Source: Actimicrobium sp035984655 (lineage in GTDB: Bacteria > Pseudomonadota > Gammaproteobacteria > Burkholderiales > Burkholderiaceae_D). Taken from it: a DNA stretch of 64,000 nt. The stretch is taken from positions 49,881 to 113,880 of the forward strand of contig NZ_JAXCHT010000013.1 in the NCBI RefSeq assembly GCF_035984655.1, read 5' to 3'. Below the pieces are notes generated by a model that ran no database searches, was not told the origin of the DNA, and saw nothing but the letters and a program-made list of their open reading frames with translations. Shown here piece by piece: positions 49,980 to 59,802 of this stretch (position 1 is the first letter of the stretch; each line of letters begins with the position of its first letter). The translations under genes and the position numbers were made by a program.

Positions 49980-52052
49980 CTACAACCCCGCCCGCAGCCC
50001 CACAAACACCCGCCGTCCCGGCGCAGCCTCGTAAAAGCGCCCATTGCCATCATTGACGATGACCGATCCGGCGTACTGCTTGTCGAGCAGGTTGTCGATG
50101 CGGCCAAACAGGAACCATTTGACCGTCCCGAGCTGCCATGCATAGCCGGCGCGCGCATTGAGCACCGCATAACCCGGCGCAGCTTCGCTGTTGATGTCAT
50201 TGACGAAGACGCGGGCTTCGGCGCGCATTTCCAGCGCGGCACTGACGGCGTCGCTGACGCGGTATTGCGCTTCCGAATACAGGCTGTGCGCCGGCGCGCC
50301 AGGCAGTTTGTTGCCGGCTGCGACGGCGCCGTTCTGCGCATTCGAAAAAGTGTCGAGAAAGCGCGCGTCCAGCCACGTGTACGCCATCCGTGTGGTCAGG
50401 CTGCCCCACTTTGCCAGCCAGGATGCTTCGATGCCGCGCCGCTGCGCGCCATCGACATTCTGGAAAATCGAGCGTCCGTTGCTGACCGACGACGGCACGA
50501 TTTCATTGCGGCTGCGTGCGTCGAACAACGCCAGATCGAGCGCGTGCACGCCGCTGACCAGCTTTGCGCCGATCTCGGCCTGGGTGCTGGTGGATGGCCG
50601 CAAGCCGAGGTTGGGGCCGCTGCCGCTGGCGTTGTAGGCCGACTCGGCCAGCGTTGGGGTTTCGAAGCCGCGCCCGAGGTTGGCATACAGATTCAGGCCA
50701 TCGCTGTGTTGCCACACCAGTCCGATAACCGGGCTGGTATTGCGGTACGTGACGCCGCCACTGTCGTCGGGACTGGCGGCGGTGATGAAATGATCGTCGA
50801 CGCCGACGCGCACGGCGCTGTGACGCAGGCCGGCGGTGGCGCGCCACTGCGGCGCGAACTGCCAATCGATCTGTGCGAACGCATCGCGGTTGCTGGCGCT
50901 GTCGATTTCATCGCGGCGCAAGGCACCGGCCACGCCGGCGTTGTTGACAAAGCCCTTGCGCGCCTGACTCAGGCGGTCGGCTTCGACACCAACGGTCCAG
51001 TTCAGGGGCAGGCCATCGAGGCGGGTCTTGTGGTTCCAGTTCAGGCCCAGCCCGCGGTAATCGCTGTCGAGATCGACCACGCCGCCCGACGAGTTGGCCA
51101 CCGCACCGCTCAAGGCCAGGGTCTGGAACACCTGGCGGGCACCGGCATAGACGCGCGCGTTGAGCGTGTCGCTGTCGGATAGCCGGTGGGCGATCACCAG
51201 ACCGGCCTGTTGCTGCGCGATCGTCTTGCGGGTATCGAAGAACAGCGCGCCGCCGACGACCTGACGCGGATTGCGGTCGAAGTCCGTGCGCGTGAGTCCG
51301 AGCGGGTCCTGTGACTTTGGCTGATTGAAAAAATTTGCGGTGGCCGTGACCGTGGTCTCACTCGACGGGTGCAACACCGCCTTGGCCGCCAACTGATTGC
51401 GCTCGGCCGCGCTGTGATCGCGGTAGCCGTCGGTGGTGAAATGCGACACGTCGAGCAGCGCGCCGACCTGTTCCGTAGCACCTGCCACCGAGGCAGTGAT
51501 GTGCTGCTGGCCATTGGAGCCCGCGCCAACCGAGATCCGCCCCGACGCGGGCGTGACGCCGCGCGGCGGGTCCTGCGTAAAAATCTGCACCACACCACCG
51601 GCGGCATTGCCATACAGCTGCGCCATCGGTCCGCGCAGCACTTCGATGCGCGACGCGGCGGTCAGACTGGCGGTGGCGGCCTGGCCCTGGCCGTCCGGCA
51701 TGGTCGCCGGAATGCCGTCGACCAGGATCCGCACGCCACGCACACCGAAGGTCGAGCGGGTGCCGAAGCCGCGCACCGACATCTGCAAATCCTGCGCAAA
51801 ATTCTGCCGCTCGCGCACCTGCAGTCCCGGCACCGCCGCGACCAGCTCGGACAGGTTGACCAGCGGCGACATCGCACTGAAGGGATCGACCGACACCACA
51901 TCGATGGCGGCAGGCGCGTCGAAGCGCCGTTGCAAGGACCGGCTGGCGCTGACCACCACCGGCTCCAGCACCGGGTCGGTAGTGGACTGCGCATGGGCCA
52001 CCGGCGACAGCAGCGTGCAGCCCAACGCGGCCAGGGCGCGACGGCGAATCAT
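49980..52052 (-). CDS. TonB-dependent outer-membrane receptor
   Basis: 690 residues. Signal peptide (MIRRRALAALGCTLLSPVAHA), TonB-box-like EPVVVSAS near residue 30, plug domain (LSELVAAVPGLQVRERQNFAQDLQMSVRGFGTRSTFGVRGVRILVDGIPATMPDGQ), then a 22-strand barrel ending in RRVFVGLRAGL with terminal aromatic-poor end. Plug features and size match the ferric siderophore/OMR class, possibly iron(III) dicitrate or copper type. No FecR/FecI or ABC genes adjoin, so the ligand is unknown. The next gene upstream is a methyltransferase 10 bp away. Confidence 0.92.
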   Translation of the reverse strand: MIRRRALAALGCTLLSPVAHAQSTTDPVLEPVVVSASRSLQRRFDAPAAIDVVSVDPFSAMSPLVNLSELVAAVPGLQVRERQNFAQDLQMSVRGFGTRSTFGVRGVRILVDGIPATMPDGQGQAATASLTAASRIEVLRGPMAQLYGNAAGGVVQIFTQDPPRGVTPASGRISVGAGSNGQQHITASVAGATEQVGALLDVSHFTTDGYRDHSAAERNQLAAKAVLHPSSETTVTATANFFNQPKSQDPLGLTRTDFDRNPRQVVGGALFFDTRKTIAQQQAGLVIAHRLSDSDTLNARVYAGARQVFQTLALSGAVANSSGGVVDLDSDYRGLGLNWNHKTRLDGLPLNWTVGVEADRLSQARKGFVNNAGVAGALRRDEIDSASNRDAFAQIDWQFAPQWRATAGLRHSAVRVGVDDHFITAASPDDSGGVTYRNTSPVIGLVWQHSDGLNLYANLGRGFETPTLAESAYNASGSGPNLGLRPSTSTQAEIGAKLVSGVHALDLALFDARSRNEIVPSSVSNGRSIFQNVDGAQRRGIEASWLAKWGSLTTRMAYTWLDARFLDTFSNAQNGAVAAGNKLPGAPAHSLYSEAQYRVSDAVSAALEMRAEARVFVNDINSEAAPGYAVLNARAGYAWQLGTVKWFLFGRIDNLLDKQYAGSVIVNDGNGRFYEAAPGRRVFVGLRAGL

Positions 52053-52062
52053 GGATGGGGAC

Positions 52063-52713
52063 TTACTTCAATCGCCCGGTGAGCATCCAGTAATGCTCGA
52101 CGCGCTGAATCCGGATATCGCGCAGATGCGCTGCCAGGCGCTTGCGCAGGCTGCTGTCGCTGGGGAAATTCTTCAGCACTTCGAAGCGTTCGCCGTTGGC
52201 CGAGGTGCGGATCTGGAAGGTATTGCCACGCAAATCGGTGCGCGCAATCGAGGTGCTGCTGCCTTCGACATACACGTTGTCGATCATCACCAGCAAGGTG
52301 TCCTTGCCAAACTGGGCGCGCAGGCGCTCCATGAAGTCATCCTGCTGGTCGCGCAGCACATGCGACCACCAGAAGGCTGCGAAGCAGGCTGTGAACGGCT
52401 GGTCGACGTCCAGCGTGAAGGCATCGGCCAGCGCAAACGTGACCTTGTCGGCCGGCAGGTGTTTGGCGGCGGCGATCTCCAGCACTTCGGGATTGATGTC
52501 GGTGGCATGCACGTGCAGCGCGGTGGCGGCCGCTTCGGCGGTCCAGTAACCGGTGCCGCAGGCGATTTCGCAGACGCGCTGGCCGGCCAGCGCGTTGCGC
52601 ACGAATTCGCGCACCGCCGGCAGGTCGGCCTGGCGTTCCGGCTTGGCGTACACCTCTTCATAGCTAGCGGCGCGTTGCGCGTAGTACGCGGTGATGTTGG
52701 TGTTCAGGTTCAT
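52063..52713 (-). CDS. Class I SAM-dependent methyltransferase
   Basis: 216 residues from ATG 52713 (MNLNTNITAYYAQRAASYEEVY). Motif I VCEIACGTGYWTAEAA, motif II VHATDINPEVLEIAAAK, motif post-I ALADAFTLD. The YYxxRAxxYEEVY start is typical of ubiquinone/menaquinone-biosynthesis-type small-molecule methyltransferases. Lies between cysB and the TonB receptor; all three run leftward and could share transcripts. Confidence 0.88.
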   Translation of the reverse strand: MNLNTNITAYYAQRAASYEEVYAKPERQADLPAVREFVRNALAGQRVCEIACGTGYWTAEAAATALHVHATDINPEVLEIAAAKHLPADKVTFALADAFTLDVDQPFTACFAAFWWSHVLRDQQDDFMERLRAQFGKDTLLVMIDNVYVEGSSTSIARTDLRGNTFQIRTSANGERFEVLKNFPSDSSLRKRLAAHLRDIRIQRVEHYWMLTGRLK

Positions 52714-52723
52714 GGCATTGCCT

Positions 52724-53665
52724 CTACAGTTCGTACATTTCTTTTTCACCGCTCATGACCTGCTCGATCAGCTTGCGGTTCAGGGTTGGCGCCAGCAGTT
52801 CGATGAAGGTGTACACATAGCTGCGCAGGTAGGCGCCCTGCTTGATCGCCACACGCGAGACGTTGGTGCCGAACAGATGGCCAGCGGAAATCATTTTCAG
52901 ATTCTTGTCGCGCTCGGCATCGTACGCCATGCCGGCGATGATGCCAACGCCCAGACCCAGTTCGACGTAGGTTTTGATGACATCGGCGTCAATCGCCTCC
53001 AGCAGCACGTCCGGTTTCAGGTTGCGCAACTGGAATGCGTGATCGATCTTGGCCCGGCCGGTGAACGCGGCGTCGTAGGTAATCAGCGGATACGCGGCGA
53101 TTTCTTCCAGCGTCAGCGATTTCGAGCGCAGCAGCGCATGCTCGGGCGGCACCACCACCACGTGCTCCCACTGGTAACACGGAATCGAGAGCAGGCCGTC
53201 GACCGTGGTGATCGATTCGGTCGCCAGCGCGATATCGGCATGGCCGCTCAGGACCATCTCGGCCACCTGCTTCGGGTTGCCTTGCAACAATGACAAGCGC
53301 ACCTTCGGAAAGCGCTGGGTGAAGGCCTGCACCACCTTCGGCAACGCATAGCGCGCCTGGGTGTGGGTGGTCGCTATCGTGAAGCTGCCGCTGTCGTGGG
53401 CGGCGAATTCGCGGCCGATGCTTTTCAGGCTGTCGATCTCCTGCATGATCACTTCGACCGCCTTGAGCACTGCGCGCCCCGGCTCGGTCAGTCCGCGAAT
53501 GCGCTTGCCGTGGCGCGTGAAGATATCGACGCCGAGCTCTTCTTCCAGCTCGATGATGGCTTTCGAGACGCCGGGTTGCGAGGTGAACAACGCCTTGGCG
53601 GCTTCGGTCAGGTTGTAATTCTGGCGCACAGCTTCACGCACGAAGCGGAATTGATGCAAATTCAT
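52724..53665 (-). CDS. cysB: LysR-type sulfur regulator CysB
   Basis: 313 residues from the ATG at 53665 (MNLHQFRFVREAVRQNYNLTEAAKALFTSQPGVSKAIIELE), the canonical CysB start. The effector domain holds TTHTQARYALPKVV, PKQVAEMVLSGHADIALATE and TYDAAFTGRAKID, where sulfate and O-acetylserine/N-acetylserine bind. It activates sulfate assimilation genes; its divergent position next to the cys cluster fits. Intergenic TATACCGAATATGCATATAAGCAA is a likely control element. Confidence 0.95.
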   Translation of the reverse strand: MNLHQFRFVREAVRQNYNLTEAAKALFTSQPGVSKAIIELEEELGVDIFTRHGKRIRGLTEPGRAVLKAVEVIMQEIDSLKSIGREFAAHDSGSFTIATTHTQARYALPKVVQAFTQRFPKVRLSLLQGNPKQVAEMVLSGHADIALATESITTVDGLLSIPCYQWEHVVVVPPEHALLRSKSLTLEEIAAYPLITYDAAFTGRAKIDHAFQLRNLKPDVLLEAIDADVIKTYVELGLGVGIIAGMAYDAERDKNLKMISAGHLFGTNVSRVAIKQGAYLRSYVYTFIELLAPTLNRKLIEQVMSGEKEMYEL

Positions 53666-53793
53666 GGCGACCTTCTGTGTGGAACAAATTGCGATTTTGC
53701 TTATACCGAATATGCATATAAGCAAATAGATACTCAGTCCTTGGCATTCAAGGCCAAGTTTATTACGATTGCGGCCACTTTCATTGGAATGTC

Positions 53794-54567
53794 ATGACTC
53801 TTTCTTATATCGTTTCGGGTTTTGCCGTTGGACTGCTGGTCGGACTGACCGGCGTCGGCGGCGGCTCGCTGATGACGCCGCTGCTGACGCTGCTGTTCGG
53901 CATTTCGCCGACCGTGGCGGTGGGCACCGACCTCGCCTTTGCCTCGGCGACCAAGGTCGCCGGCACGTTCGCGCACCGGTATCGCGGCACAGTGCACTGG
54001 GATATCGTGCGGCGCCTGTGTCTTGGCGCACTACCGGCGGCGGTGCTGGCCACGCTGGCGCTGAAATATTTTGGCGCGCTGGACAAGGAAATCGGCCAGA
54101 TCATCCGGTATTCGATCGCCGGCTCGGTGCTGCTGACCGTGATTGCCATCGTCTTCCGCACCCGCATGCAGCACTGGATCACCGCCCATCCCGAGCGCCA
54201 GTTGCAGGGTACCCGACTGGTGGTCGCCACCGTGGTGGCAGGCGCCGTGCTCGGCACGCTGGTGACGATCTCCTCGATTGGCGCCGGCGCAGTCGGCGCC
54301 ACGCTGCTGGTGCTGCTGTATCCGCGCCTGTCGCCGGCCGAGATTGCCGGCACTGATATCGCCTATGCCGTACCATTGACCGCAATTGCCGCACTGGGCC
54401 ACTGGTGGATTGGCTCGATCAACTGGGAGTTACTGGCCATGTTGTTGATCGGCTCGGTGCCCGGCATTACCATTGGCTCGCTGGCCGCGCGCGCTGTGCC
54501 GGAAAAAATCCTGCGCACCCTGCTGGCGATGACGCTCACCGGCGTGGCCTTCAAACTGGTTTTTTAA
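53794..54567 (+). CDS. TauE/SafE-family membrane transporter
   Basis: 257 residues, about eight membrane helices. The two family repeats are GFAVGLLVGLTGVGGGSLMTPLL (residues 8-30) with the paired GVGGG, and GTLVTISSIGAGAVGATLLVLLYP. TauE/SafE proteins export sulfite or import sulfur anions and organosulfur compounds. First gene after cysB on the plus strand and 27 bp before cysI, so it is probably the sulfate/sulfite transporter of this cluster. Confidence 0.9.
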   Translation: MTLSYIVSGFAVGLLVGLTGVGGGSLMTPLLTLLFGISPTVAVGTDLAFASATKVAGTFAHRYRGTVHWDIVRRLCLGALPAAVLATLALKYFGALDKEIGQIIRYSIAGSVLLTVIAIVFRTRMQHWITAHPERQLQGTRLVVATVVAGAVLGTLVTISSIGAGAVGATLLVLLYPRLSPAEIAGTDIAYAVPLTAIAALGHWWIGSINWELLAMLLIGSVPGITIGSLAARAVPEKILRTLLAMTLTGVAFKLVF

Positions 54568-54594
54568 TACCCCCATTGAGCAAGAGGATTGAGG

Positions 54595-56292
54595 ATGTAT
54601 CGTTACGATCAATATGACACCCGGATTGTCAAGGAACGCATCGCACAGTACAGCGATCAGGTACGCCGCCGCCTCTCGGGCGAGTTGACGGAGGAAGAGT
54701 TCCTGCCGCTGCGGCTGCAAAACGGACTGTACCTGCAGCGCCATGCCTACATGCTGCGCATCGCCGTCCCCTACGGCATGCTGTCGTCGGCGCAGATGCG
54801 CATGTTCGCCAGCATCGCGCACAAGTATGACCGCGGCTACGGCCATTTCACCACGCGCCAGAACATCCAGTTCAACTGGATCAATCTGGAAGACACGCCG
54901 CAGATTCTGGCCGACCTCGCCACCGTCGAGATGCATGCGATCCAGACCTCCGGCAACTGCATCCGCAATATCACCTCCGATGAATTCTGCGGCGTCGCCG
55001 CCGACGAGCTGATCGATCCGCGTCCGCTGGCCGAAATCATGCGCGAATGGAGCACCTTCCATCCCGAGTTTGCCTACCTGCCGCGCAAGTTCAAGCTGGC
55101 CTTCAACGGCGCCGTCGAAGACCGCGCCGCGACCGCCGTGCATGACATCGGCTACACCGTGCTGCACAACGCCGCCGGCGAACTCGGCCTGCGCGTGATG
55201 GTCGGTGGCGGCATGGGCCGCACCCCGATCCTGGGCAGCGTGATCTGCGATTTCCTGCCGTGGCAGCACATGCTGACCTACACCGAAGCCATCATGCGCG
55301 TGTATAACCAGCACGGCCGCCGTGACAACAAGTACAAGGCCCGCATCAAGATTCTGGTGAAGGCCATCGGCATCGAGGAATTCCAGCGCCAGGTCGAGGC
55401 CGAATGGGTCGATCTGAAGGATGGTCCGAGCACGCTGACGCAGGAAGAATTCGAGCGCGTCGCCTCGTTCTTCCAGCCGCATCCGTACGAGACCTTTGCC
55501 GGTGACGAGGCCATCGTCGAGACCTGGAAAGCCGACGACAAGGCCTTCAACGCCTGGACCCGCCGCAACGTGCGCGCCCACAAGGTGCCGGGCTACGCGA
55601 TTGCGCTGCTGTCCCTGAAAAAAACCGGCGTGCCGCCGGGCGACGCGACCTGCGAACAAATGCAGTTCATCGCCGACCTGGCCGACCGCTTCAGCTTTGG
55701 CGAAATCCGCGTCACGCATGAACAGAATCTGGTGCTGGGCGACGTCAAGCAATCCGATCTGTACGCGCTGTTCAAGGAAGCCAAGGCACACGGCCTGGCA
55801 ACGCCGAACATCGGCCTCTTGACCGACATCATCTGCTGCCCCGGCGGCGATTTCTGTTCGCTGGCGCTGGCCAAGTCGATCCCGATCGCGGCGGCCATTG
55901 CCGAGCGCTTCGACAATCTCGACTTCCAGCATGACATCGGCGACATCGAACTCAACATCTCGGGCTGCATCAACGCCTGCGGCCATCACCATGTCGGCAA
56001 TATCGGCATCCTGGGCGTCGACAAGGATGGCGCCGAGTTCTATCAGGTCTCGATCGGCGGCGCGCAAGGCAACGAAAGCGCGATCGGCAAGATCATCGGG
56101 CCGTCGTTCTCGGCGCAGCAAATGCCGGTGGTGATCGAACGTCTGCTGGAAGTCTATGTGCGCGAACGCTACGAAGGCGAGCTGTTCATCGACACCACCC
56201 GACGCATTGGCGTGGCACCGTTCAAGGACCATGTGTATGCCACCCCGATCAAGACCAAGCATCACATTTCCGGAGAAGACGCATATGCGTGA
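54595..56292 (+). CDS. cysI: Assimilatory sulfite reductase hemoprotein (nitrite/sulfite reductase family)
   Basis: 565 residues from ATG 54595, with GAGGATTGAGG upstream; a TTG two codons earlier is less likely. Reduces sulfite to sulfide with six electrons. The 4Fe-4S/siroheme ligands are CCPGGDFCSLA and SGCINACGHHHVG (Cys-x5-Cys and Cys-x3-Cys). Substrate Arg/Lys region TTRQNIQFNWI and FNGAVEDRAAT are present. No CysJ flavoprotein is here, so ferredoxin or another donor is likely. The stop overlaps the DUF934 start by 8 bases. Confidence 0.94.
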   Translation: MYRYDQYDTRIVKERIAQYSDQVRRRLSGELTEEEFLPLRLQNGLYLQRHAYMLRIAVPYGMLSSAQMRMFASIAHKYDRGYGHFTTRQNIQFNWINLEDTPQILADLATVEMHAIQTSGNCIRNITSDEFCGVAADELIDPRPLAEIMREWSTFHPEFAYLPRKFKLAFNGAVEDRAATAVHDIGYTVLHNAAGELGLRVMVGGGMGRTPILGSVICDFLPWQHMLTYTEAIMRVYNQHGRRDNKYKARIKILVKAIGIEEFQRQVEAEWVDLKDGPSTLTQEEFERVASFFQPHPYETFAGDEAIVETWKADDKAFNAWTRRNVRAHKVPGYAIALLSLKKTGVPPGDATCEQMQFIADLADRFSFGEIRVTHEQNLVLGDVKQSDLYALFKEAKAHGLATPNIGLLTDIICCPGGDFCSLALAKSIPIAAAIAERFDNLDFQHDIGDIELNISGCINACGHHHVGNIGILGVDKDGAEFYQVSIGGAQGNESAIGKIIGPSFSAQQMPVVIERLLEVYVRERYEGELFIDTTRRIGVAPFKDHVYATPIKTKHHISGEDAYA

Positions 56293-56806
56293 CATCATCA
56301 AGCACCGCGCCATCGTCAGTGATGACTGGGAAGTACTCCGACTGGCCGAAGGCGACAGCGCCGAATCGGTGGCGATCCCGGCAGGCAAGGTGATCGTGCC
56401 GCTGGCGGTCTGGCAAGCGCAGCGCGCAACGCTTCTGCAACGTCCCGAACGCGCCGTCTGGCTCGGCAACGCCGACCGGCCCGAGAGCCTCAAGGACGAT
56501 CTGGCGCAGTTTGCACTGATCGCGGTGGACTTCCCCAAGTTCGCCGATGGCCGCGGCTATTCGATTGCCTACAACCTGCGCATGCGACTCGGCTACGAAG
56601 GCGAATTGCGCGCCATTGGCGACGTCTTGCGCGATCAGTTGTTCTACATGAGCCGCGTTGGCTTCGATGCCTTCGCCACCCGTGAAGACCGCAATATCCA
56701 CGACGCGCTGAAAGGACTGACCGATTTTTCGGAAGCCTATCAGGCCTCGTGGGACCAGAAGACCCCTCTGTTTCGCCGCGCCGAGCGTCCGGGAGCGCCG
56801 TCATGA
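56285..56806 (+). CDS. DUF934 protein of the sulfite reductase operon
   Basis: 173 residues. Conserved DUF934 runs FPKFADGRGYSIAYNLRMRLGYEGELRAIGDVLRDQLFYMSRVGFDAF occupy the second half; the first half is variable (GKVIVPLAVWQAQ). In Proteobacteria this gene nearly always sits between cysI and cysH and is thought to help sulfite reduction, possibly as an electron-transfer or assembly partner. Overlaps both neighbours by a few bases, so tightly coupled. Confidence 0.92.
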   Translation: MRDIIKHRAIVSDDWEVLRLAEGDSAESVAIPAGKVIVPLAVWQAQRATLLQRPERAVWLGNADRPESLKDDLAQFALIAVDFPKFADGRGYSIAYNLRMRLGYEGELRAIGDVLRDQLFYMSRVGFDAFATREDRNIHDALKGLTDFSEAYQASWDQKTPLFRRAERPGAPS

Positions 56807-57516
56807 GCGACTACGACAACCTGGTCGCCGACACCAAGGCCACGCTGGGTCGGATCGTGCTCGAATTTTCACCGGCGGTGTTCGCCTCCAGCCTGGCCGC
56901 CGAAGACATGGTGCTGACCGACATGATCCTGCGCAGCGGCCTGCCGATCGGCATCTTCACGCTGGAGACCGGCCGCCTGCATGCCGAGACGCTGGGCATG
57001 CTCGACACCATCAAGGAAAAGTACGCCTATGACGTCGAATGCTTCCGGCCCGATCCGGCTGCCGTCGACGCCTATGTGAACGATCACGGCCTCAACGCGT
57101 TTTACGACAGCATCGATCTGCGCAAGCAATGCTGCGGCATCCGCAAGGTCGAGCCGCTCGGCCGCGCACTGGCCGGCAAGCTGGCATGGGTGACAGGGCA
57201 ACGTCGTTCGCAATCGGCCACCCGCACCGAATTGCCGGTGCAGGAACTCGATGCTGCGCACGGCATGACCAAGTTCAATCCGCTGGCCGACTGGTCCGAG
57301 GCCGATGTCTGGAAGTACATCCGCGACAATGAGGTGCCCTACAACCCGCTGCATGATCGCGGCTATCCGTCGATTGGCTGTGCACCCTGCACCCGCGCCG
57401 TGGAACCGGGCGAAGACGTGCGCGCCGGGCGCTGGTGGTGGGAAAACGCCGACACCAAGGAATGCGGTTTGCACATGGTCGACGGCAAGCTGATTCGCAT
57501 CAAATCCACTACCTGA
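56803..57516 (+). CDS. cysH: Adenylylsulfate (APS) reductase, CysH family
   Basis: 237 residues from the ATG in an ATGA-type overlap. Reduces APS to sulfite with thioredoxin. The iron-sulfur cluster cysteines are present as a pair in LRKQCCGIRKVEP and a CxxC in GCAPCTRAVEPGED, which marks the APS-reducing (4Fe-4S) type rather than the PAPS type. The C-terminal catalytic Cys lies in TKECGLHM. The nucleotide loop is FTLETGRLHAETLG. No cysC kinase is needed, and none is present. Confidence 0.95.
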   Translation: MSDYDNLVADTKATLGRIVLEFSPAVFASSLAAEDMVLTDMILRSGLPIGIFTLETGRLHAETLGMLDTIKEKYAYDVECFRPDPAAVDAYVNDHGLNAFYDSIDLRKQCCGIRKVEPLGRALAGKLAWVTGQRRSQSATRTELPVQELDAAHGMTKFNPLADWSEADVWKYIRDNEVPYNPLHDRGYPSIGCAPCTRAVEPGEDVRAGRWWWENADTKECGLHMVDGKLIRIKSTT

Positions 57517-57535
57517 ATTCGAGATTGAAGGTCAC

Positions 57536-58471
57536 ATGAACACAGCAGTCGAAAAACTTTTCCTGGATGCGGCCAGCAGCCGTCATCTGGACTGGCTCGA
57601 ATCCGAAGCCATCCACATCATGCGCGAAGTCGCCGCCGAATGCGCCAATCCGGCGCTGCTGTTCTCGGGCGGCAAGGACTCGGTAGTGCTGCTGCGACTG
57701 GCCGAAAAAGCCTTCCATCCCGGCGCATTTCCGTTCCCGCTGGTGCACATCGACACCGGCCACAATTTCGCCGAAGTGATCACCTTCCGCGACAAGCGCG
57801 TGGCCGAACTGGGCGAGCGCCTGATCGTCGGTTCGGTCGAGGATTCGATTGCACGCGGCACGGTGCGCCTGCGCAATCCGCTGACCGATTCGCGCAACGC
57901 CGCCCAGGCCGTGACGCTGCTGGAAACCATTGCGCAGTACAAGTTCGACGCCTGCATTGGCGGCGCCCGCCGCGATGAAGAAAAGGCGCGCGCCAAGGAA
58001 CGCATCTTTTCGTTCCGCGACGAGTTCGGCCAATGGAATCCGAAAGCGCAGCGGCCCGAATTGTGGGACCTGTATAACACCCGCGTGCATCCGGGCGAAA
58101 ACATGCGCGTGTTCCCGATCTCGAACTGGACCGAGCTCGATGTCTGGCAATACATCGCCCGCGAAAAACTCGAACTGCCGCCGATCTATTTTGCGCACGA
58201 ACGCGAAGTGATCCCGCGCAACGGCCTGCTGGTGCCGCTCACGCCCCTGACGCCGCCGCTGGCCGGCGAAACCGTCGAAACCATGATGGTGCGCTTCCGT
58301 ACCGTCGGCGATATCTCGTGCACCTGCCCGGTGGCGTCGGACGCCGACACCGTCGATGCGATCATCGCCGAAACGGCCGTGACGCAAATCACCGAACGCG
58401 GTGCCACCCGGATGGACGACCAGACCTCGGAAGCATCGATGGAAAAACGCAAGAAAGAAGGGTATTTCTGA
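57536..58471 (+). CDS. cysD: Sulfate adenylyltransferase small subunit
   Basis: 311 residues. ATP-pyrophosphatase loop LLFSGGKDSVVLLRLAEKAF (SGGKDS), HIDTGHNFAEVI and GGARRDEEKARAKERIFSFRDEFGQWNPK are the CysD signatures. Forms APS from sulfate and ATP, driven by CysN GTP hydrolysis. Follows cysH by 19 bp and overlaps cysN by one base (TGATG). Confidence 0.96.
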   Translation: MNTAVEKLFLDAASSRHLDWLESEAIHIMREVAAECANPALLFSGGKDSVVLLRLAEKAFHPGAFPFPLVHIDTGHNFAEVITFRDKRVAELGERLIVGSVEDSIARGTVRLRNPLTDSRNAAQAVTLLETIAQYKFDACIGGARRDEEKARAKERIFSFRDEFGQWNPKAQRPELWDLYNTRVHPGENMRVFPISNWTELDVWQYIAREKLELPPIYFAHEREVIPRNGLLVPLTPLTPPLAGETVETMMVRFRTVGDISCTCPVASDADTVDAIIAETAVTQITERGATRMDDQTSEASMEKRKKEGYF

Positions 58472-59799
58472 TGACCGCCGCATCCGCAACAGCCGCCGCA
58501 ATTCCAGTCCAGCACAGTGCCGAGCGCGGCCTGCTGCGCTTCATCACCGCCGGCTCCGTCGATGACGGCAAGAGCACGCTGATTGGCCGCCTGCTGTTCG
58601 ACAGCAAGGGCATCTTCGCCGACCAGCTCGATGCCATGTCTCGCGCCAAGCACAAGCGCACCGTCGGCGACACGATCGACCTGTCGCTGCTGACCGATGG
58701 CCTCGAAGCCGAGCGCGAACAGGGCATCACGATCGATGTGGCGTACCGCTACTTCGCCACGCCGAAGCGCAAGTTCATCATCGCCGACACGCCGGGCCAC
58801 GAGCAGTACACCCGCAACATGGTCACCGGCGCGTCCACCGCCGATGCCGTGATCATCCTGATCGATGTCTCGAAAGTGAAGCTGGGCGACGACGGCAGCG
58901 TCGATCTGCTGACCCAGACCAAGCGCCATTCGACCATCGCCCATTTGCTGAAAATCGAACACGTCATCGTGGCCGTCAACAAGATGGATCTGGTGAATTA
59001 CGACCAGACCGTGTACGACCGCATTGTCGCAGCGTACGCCGAATTCGCCGCCACGCTCGGCCTGAAGAACATCGTGCCGATTCCACTGTCGGCGCTGGCC
59101 GGCGACAACGTCGTCACCGCCAGTCCGAAGATGCCGTGGTACCAGGGACCGACGCTGATTTCGTTGCTGGAATCGCTGAGCGTCTACGATGAATCGCACG
59201 ACGAGCCGTTGCGCTTTCCGGTGCAACTGGTGGCGCGCACCAACGGCCACGAAGCCAACGACTTTCGCGGCTACATGGGCCGCATCGAAGCCGGCAAGAT
59301 CAGCGTCGGCGACAAGCTGACGGTGCAGCCGAACGGCCACAGCGCGACCGTCAAGGACATCGTCACGCTCGATGGCTCGCTCACCTCGGCGGTGGTCGGC
59401 CAGTCGATCACGCTGCTGCTCAACGAATACGTCGACATCTCGCGCGGCGACATGCTGGTCAGCGCCGACCGGCCTGCCACGCTGCTCAAGAACGTCGACG
59501 CCGATGTCTGCTGGCTGTCGGAAGAACCGCTCGACCTGCGCCGCAAGTACTGGCTCAAGCACACCACCCGCCAGGTCGCGGCCAAGGTGACGAAGATCGA
59601 TACGCTGCTCGACATCAATACGCAAGAACGCCACCCTGCCACCGGCCTGAAGCTCAACGACATCGCGCGCATCAGCCTGACCGTGCAGCAACCGCTGGCG
59701 GCCGATGCCTACGACGCGATCCGCTCGACCGGCGCGTTCATCCTGATCGATGAAGTCACGCATCAGACCGTGGCCGCAGGCATGATCCGGCTCGACTGA
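58471..59799 (+). CDS. cysN: Sulfate adenylyltransferase large GTPase subunit
   Basis: 442 residues. GTPase motifs: G1 GSVDDGKSTLIGRLLFD, G2 region GITIDVAYRYF, G3 ADTPGHEQYTRNMVTGAS, G4 NKMD, G5 SALAGDN. C-terminal beta-barrels follow as in EF-Tu-like CysN. No CysC (APS kinase) fusion at the C-terminus, consistent with the APS-type CysH. Confidence 0.96.
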   Translation: MTAASATAAAIPVQHSAERGLLRFITAGSVDDGKSTLIGRLLFDSKGIFADQLDAMSRAKHKRTVGDTIDLSLLTDGLEAEREQGITIDVAYRYFATPKRKFIIADTPGHEQYTRNMVTGASTADAVIILIDVSKVKLGDDGSVDLLTQTKRHSTIAHLLKIEHVIVAVNKMDLVNYDQTVYDRIVAAYAEFAATLGLKNIVPIPLSALAGDNVVTASPKMPWYQGPTLISLLESLSVYDESHDEPLRFPVQLVARTNGHEANDFRGYMGRIEAGKISVGDKLTVQPNGHSATVKDIVTLDGSLTSAVVGQSITLLLNEYVDISRGDMLVSADRPATLLKNVDADVCWLSEEPLDLRRKYWLKHTTRQVAAKVTKIDTLLDINTQERHPATGLKLNDIARISLTVQQPLAADAYDAIRSTGAFILIDEVTHQTVAAGMIRLD

Positions 59800-59802
59800 A
59801 GA

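Noticed and set aside
54430..56538. 702-codon antisense frame opposite cysI
   Set aside because: A shadow frame of the cysI codon bias; translation has His/Asp/Arg-rich composition and no domain.
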